Origin: Calditrichales bacterium MX18-03
Lineage (GTDB): Bacteria; Bacillota; Clostridia; Lutisporales; Lutisporaceae
DNA: 64,000 nt
Assembly: GCA_021083345.1 (NCBI GenBank)
Contig: JAJGRE010000003.1
Location: forward strand, 186,001 to 250,000
Direction: 5' to 3'
Shown here piece by piece: positions 62,211 through 64,000 of this stretch. A model generated the notes under the pieces. That model did no database searches, was not told the DNA's origin, and saw nothing but the letters and a program-made list of their open reading frames with translations. The position numbers and the translations under genes were made by a program. Numbering within the stretch: the first letter of the stretch is position 1; every line of letters starts with the position of its first letter.

Positions 62211-63605
62211 TTATCCTTCGTTGTTATATATTTCACCTTGGTATTGCTTGCATGCTTCTGCAAAGCGGGAAGCAAACTGCATGTTTGCAGGAAAGTATAG
62301 ATGCGGGTACATACCGAAGACATTTTCCCGCGTCATGCCGCACTGCCAGCCCTCAAGCTTGCCATCCCGCTGCTTTTCGATACTGACACAGCAGGGTTCC
62401 TGTTCCCGGTGCAAAAGGGATTTATGAAACTCGTGCACCCTCACCCGTTCACCGCTCTTAAGAAAAGGTGTGTCCTGAAGTGCTGTAGCTTCTGCATACC
62501 CGAAATTCTGCAGCTTGTTCGTCATATAGGCTCTGCCTTCAAAGATTCCCACCATCCGGTATTCCTCTCCTGTTTCTGCTTCCACAGACCGGTTGAGGTA
62601 CATAAAGCCGCCGCATTCAGCAAAAACAGGCATACCGCCCAAAGCTTTATTCTTTATCTCCTGCCTGATGCCGGCGTTTGCCTCCAGCTCCTCTGCAAAC
62701 ACCTCCGGGTATCCCCCACCGATATAGAGGCCGCAGCAGTTGTCCGGCAGCTTGCTGTCTTCCAGCGGGCTGAAAAAACGGAGGTTCGCACCCATCCGTC
62801 TCAGGATCTGCAAGTTCTCATGATAATAAAAGTTGAAAGCCTTGTCTTTAGCCACCGCAATGCAGGGGGACCCTGAAACTTCAGTTCCCTTTTCCAGCCG
62901 TGCGCCTTCCAGTTCATGTGTATCTTCAGCGATCCGGATAAGTGCTTCCAGGTCAATATGCGCTTCGATAAGGTCTGTCAGCTTGCCGACAAGCAATGGC
63001 AGTTCTTCTGTCTCGCTGCTCTGAACCAGTCCCAAGTGCCTGCTCTTCAATTCAATATCCTTCTGATCCGGCAAATAGCCAATTACCTTTACACCGGTAT
63101 TCATTTCAATTGCCTGCTTCACAGTCCGGTAATGGTTCACTGATGACGGTTTGTTGACAATGACCGCCCGGATGTCGACATCCTTAAAGGTCTTCATCCC
63201 GTATACCATGGCTGCTGCGCTGCAAGACATGCCCTTGGCCTGAATGACCAGCACCACCGGGGAGTCCAGAAGCCGCGAAACGCCTGCGGTACTGCCAGCC
63301 AGAGGATCGCTTCCCATACCGTCGTATAAGCCCATGACACCTTCTATCACCGAAATGTCCGCATCATCGGAATAAGTTCTTACCATATCCTTTATATAGC
63401 CCGCATCCAACATCCAGCTGTCCAGGTTTATACCCGGCCGGTCTGTTACAGCGGCATGAAAGGCGGGGTCGATATAATCCGGTCCGACTTTATAAGGCTG
63501 TACGCGGTAACCTCTTTTCTTCAACGCCGCCATCAGCCCCATGGATACGGTGGTTTTGCCATGTCCGCTTCCCGGTGCTGCTACAACGATTCTCGGTGTT
63601 TTCAT
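62211..63605 (-). CDS. cbiA: Cobyrinate a,c-diamide synthase CbiA
   Basis: This 464-aa protein has an N-terminal P-loop-like dethiobiotin-synthetase fold (VVAAPGSGHGKTTVSMGLM, VGPDYIDPAFH, VIEGVMGLYDGMGSD) and a C-terminal glutamine amidotransferase domain (YIGGGYPEVFAEELEAN, AECGGFMYL with the catalytic Cys). It amidates the a and c carboxyls. The ATG follows GGAGGGCAGCAGC. It is the first gene after the riboswitch. Confidence 0.96.
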   Translation of the reverse strand: MKTPRIVVAAPGSGHGKTTVSMGLMAALKKRGYRVQPYKVGPDYIDPAFHAAVTDRPGINLDSWMLDAGYIKDMVRTYSDDADISVIEGVMGLYDGMGSDPLAGSTAGVSRLLDSPVVLVIQAKGMSCSAAAMVYGMKTFKDVDIRAVIVNKPSSVNHYRTVKQAIEMNTGVKVIGYLPDQKDIELKSRHLGLVQSSETEELPLLVGKLTDLIEAHIDLEALIRIAEDTHELEGARLEKGTEVSGSPCIAVAKDKAFNFYYHENLQILRRMGANLRFFSPLEDSKLPDNCCGLYIGGGYPEVFAEELEANAGIRQEIKNKALGGMPVFAECGGFMYLNRSVEAETGEEYRMVGIFEGRAYMTNKLQNFGYAEATALQDTPFLKSGERVRVHEFHKSLLHREQEPCCVSIEKQRDGKLEGWQCGMTRENVFGMYPHLYFPANMQFASRFAEACKQYQGEIYNNEG

Positions 63606-63631
63606 GCTGCTGCCCTCCTGTTCTGGAAAAT

Positions 63632-63681
63632 AAAAAACCCACGCTCTCGGTAAGGCACGATGTGCCACCTCGGGTGTGGGT
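63632..63681 (-). terminator. Terminator of the cobalamin riboswitch
   Basis: On the minus strand ACCCACAC and GCGTGGGT close a stem that encloses an inner GGCAC / GTGCC hairpin; six U residues follow. It lies about 60 bases downstream of the aptamer and 27 bases before the cbiA start, the usual place for the expression platform. Confidence 0.8.
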
Positions 63682-63738
63682 AAATATCTCTCTTGCATCA
63701 ATATTCCATCCCCTCCTCCCGAAGGTAGAAAAACTATC

Positions 63739-63953
63739 ATACAAGGCAGGTTTCCTGGCTCGTGGATCATCTTACTCTCCAGCCTTCTCACCGAATTAAG
63801 TCATGTAGAGCAAACTACATCGCTTAATTTGACAATGGCACACTTGGATTTCATTCCCACTTACAGTAGCGGGGGCTGCAGCGGTCTTTCACCGCTTTCC
63901 CTATTATCCTCTTCGTTTGCTGGGCAAACGACTCTTGAGGCACCTTACATGGT
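63739..63953 (-). promoter_or_regulatory. Cobalamin (AdoCbl-type) riboswitch
   Basis: Read on the minus strand, conserved blocks appear in order: AAGGTGCC, AATAGGGAAAGCGGTGAAA, CCGCTGCAGCCCCCGCTACTG, TAAGTGGG and the B12 box GAGCCAGGAAACCTGCC. A terminator follows before cbiA. Cobalamin binding should lower expression of the whole operon. A TATAAT (complement 63994-63999) at the window edge may be its -10. Confidence 0.94.
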
Positions 63954-64000
63954 ATTATTCAATTGTGGTCTTTGCCTTCCGGCATATATATCCATTATAT

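Noticed and set aside
63606-63791. Long N-terminal extension of CbiA (62 residues)
   Set aside because: It is the translated riboswitch terminator and leader. The ATG at 63605 has GGAGGG and begins the conserved KTPRIVVAAPGSGHGKTT start.

Overview
The window looks like a chromosome segment of a spore-forming, strictly anaerobic member of the Clostridia (Bacillota). The evidence is a selenocysteine-containing glycine/sarcosine/betaine reductase component, a butyryl-CoA dehydrogenase with ferredoxin-fused EtfA, the anaerobic (early cobalt insertion) cobalamin pathway, a YaaH/SleL-type LysM-GH18 protein, PpaX, and Gram-positive riboswitches (M-box, T-box, cobalamin). No rRNA, tRNA, CRISPR array, insertion sequence or prophage was seen. 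The species cannot be named from this sequence alone.

Layout. 0-7.5 kb: the 5' end of an amidohydrolase, a secreted RCC1-repeat protein, an ABC ATPase/permease pair without a binding protein, PpaX, and an FtsW/RodA-like protein translationally coupled to a penicillin-binding protein. 7.5-10.7 kb: mgtE under a complete M-box riboswitch, sfsA, and a small DUF6762-like gene. 10.7-16.6 kb: a TAXI-type TRAP transporter (binding protein, DUF1850 protein, fused permease) next to a YcbA/YcbB (GlnK/GlnL)-like two-component system. 16.8-23.3 kb: an NlpC/P60 hydrolase with WalR-like sites, two unknown proteins, a spore-type LysM-GH18 protein, a PAP2 phosphatase, and a MarR/MFS pair. 23.4-30.1 kb: phosphoglycerate dehydrogenase, an atypical GAPDH, and a 1362-aa PPDK-like protein that lacks the PEP-binding barrel. 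30.4-36.7 kb: grdX-grdE-grdB, with an in-frame UGA in grdB, then etfA-etfB-bcd with Rex-like and cre-like sites upstream. 37-45.4 kb: an Hsp20-like protein, a methyltransferase behind two tandem proline-type T-boxes, a DUF3810 protein, RarD, PepD, a zinc alcohol dehydrogenase and an EndoQ-like PHP protein.

45.5-64 kb: one long minus-strand operon of 21 genes behind a cobalamin riboswitch: cbiA-X-C-D-E-T-L-F-G-H-J, hemA-hemL-sirC-hemC-cobA/hemD-hemB, then cbiM-N-Q-O. It joins tetrapyrrole precursor synthesis from glutamyl-tRNA, corrin ring assembly up to cobyrinate a,c-diamide, and cobalt uptake. The late steps (cobyric acid synthase, cbiB, cobU/S/T/C) are not in the window.

Most notable for follow-up: the tandem T-boxes that read a proline codon but carry different acceptor-pairing bases and control a lone methyltransferase; the PPDK-like protein with a very large unknown N-terminal region; the hairpin between a ribosome binding site and the DUF1850 start codon; and the grdB UGA, which simple gene calling would truncate.
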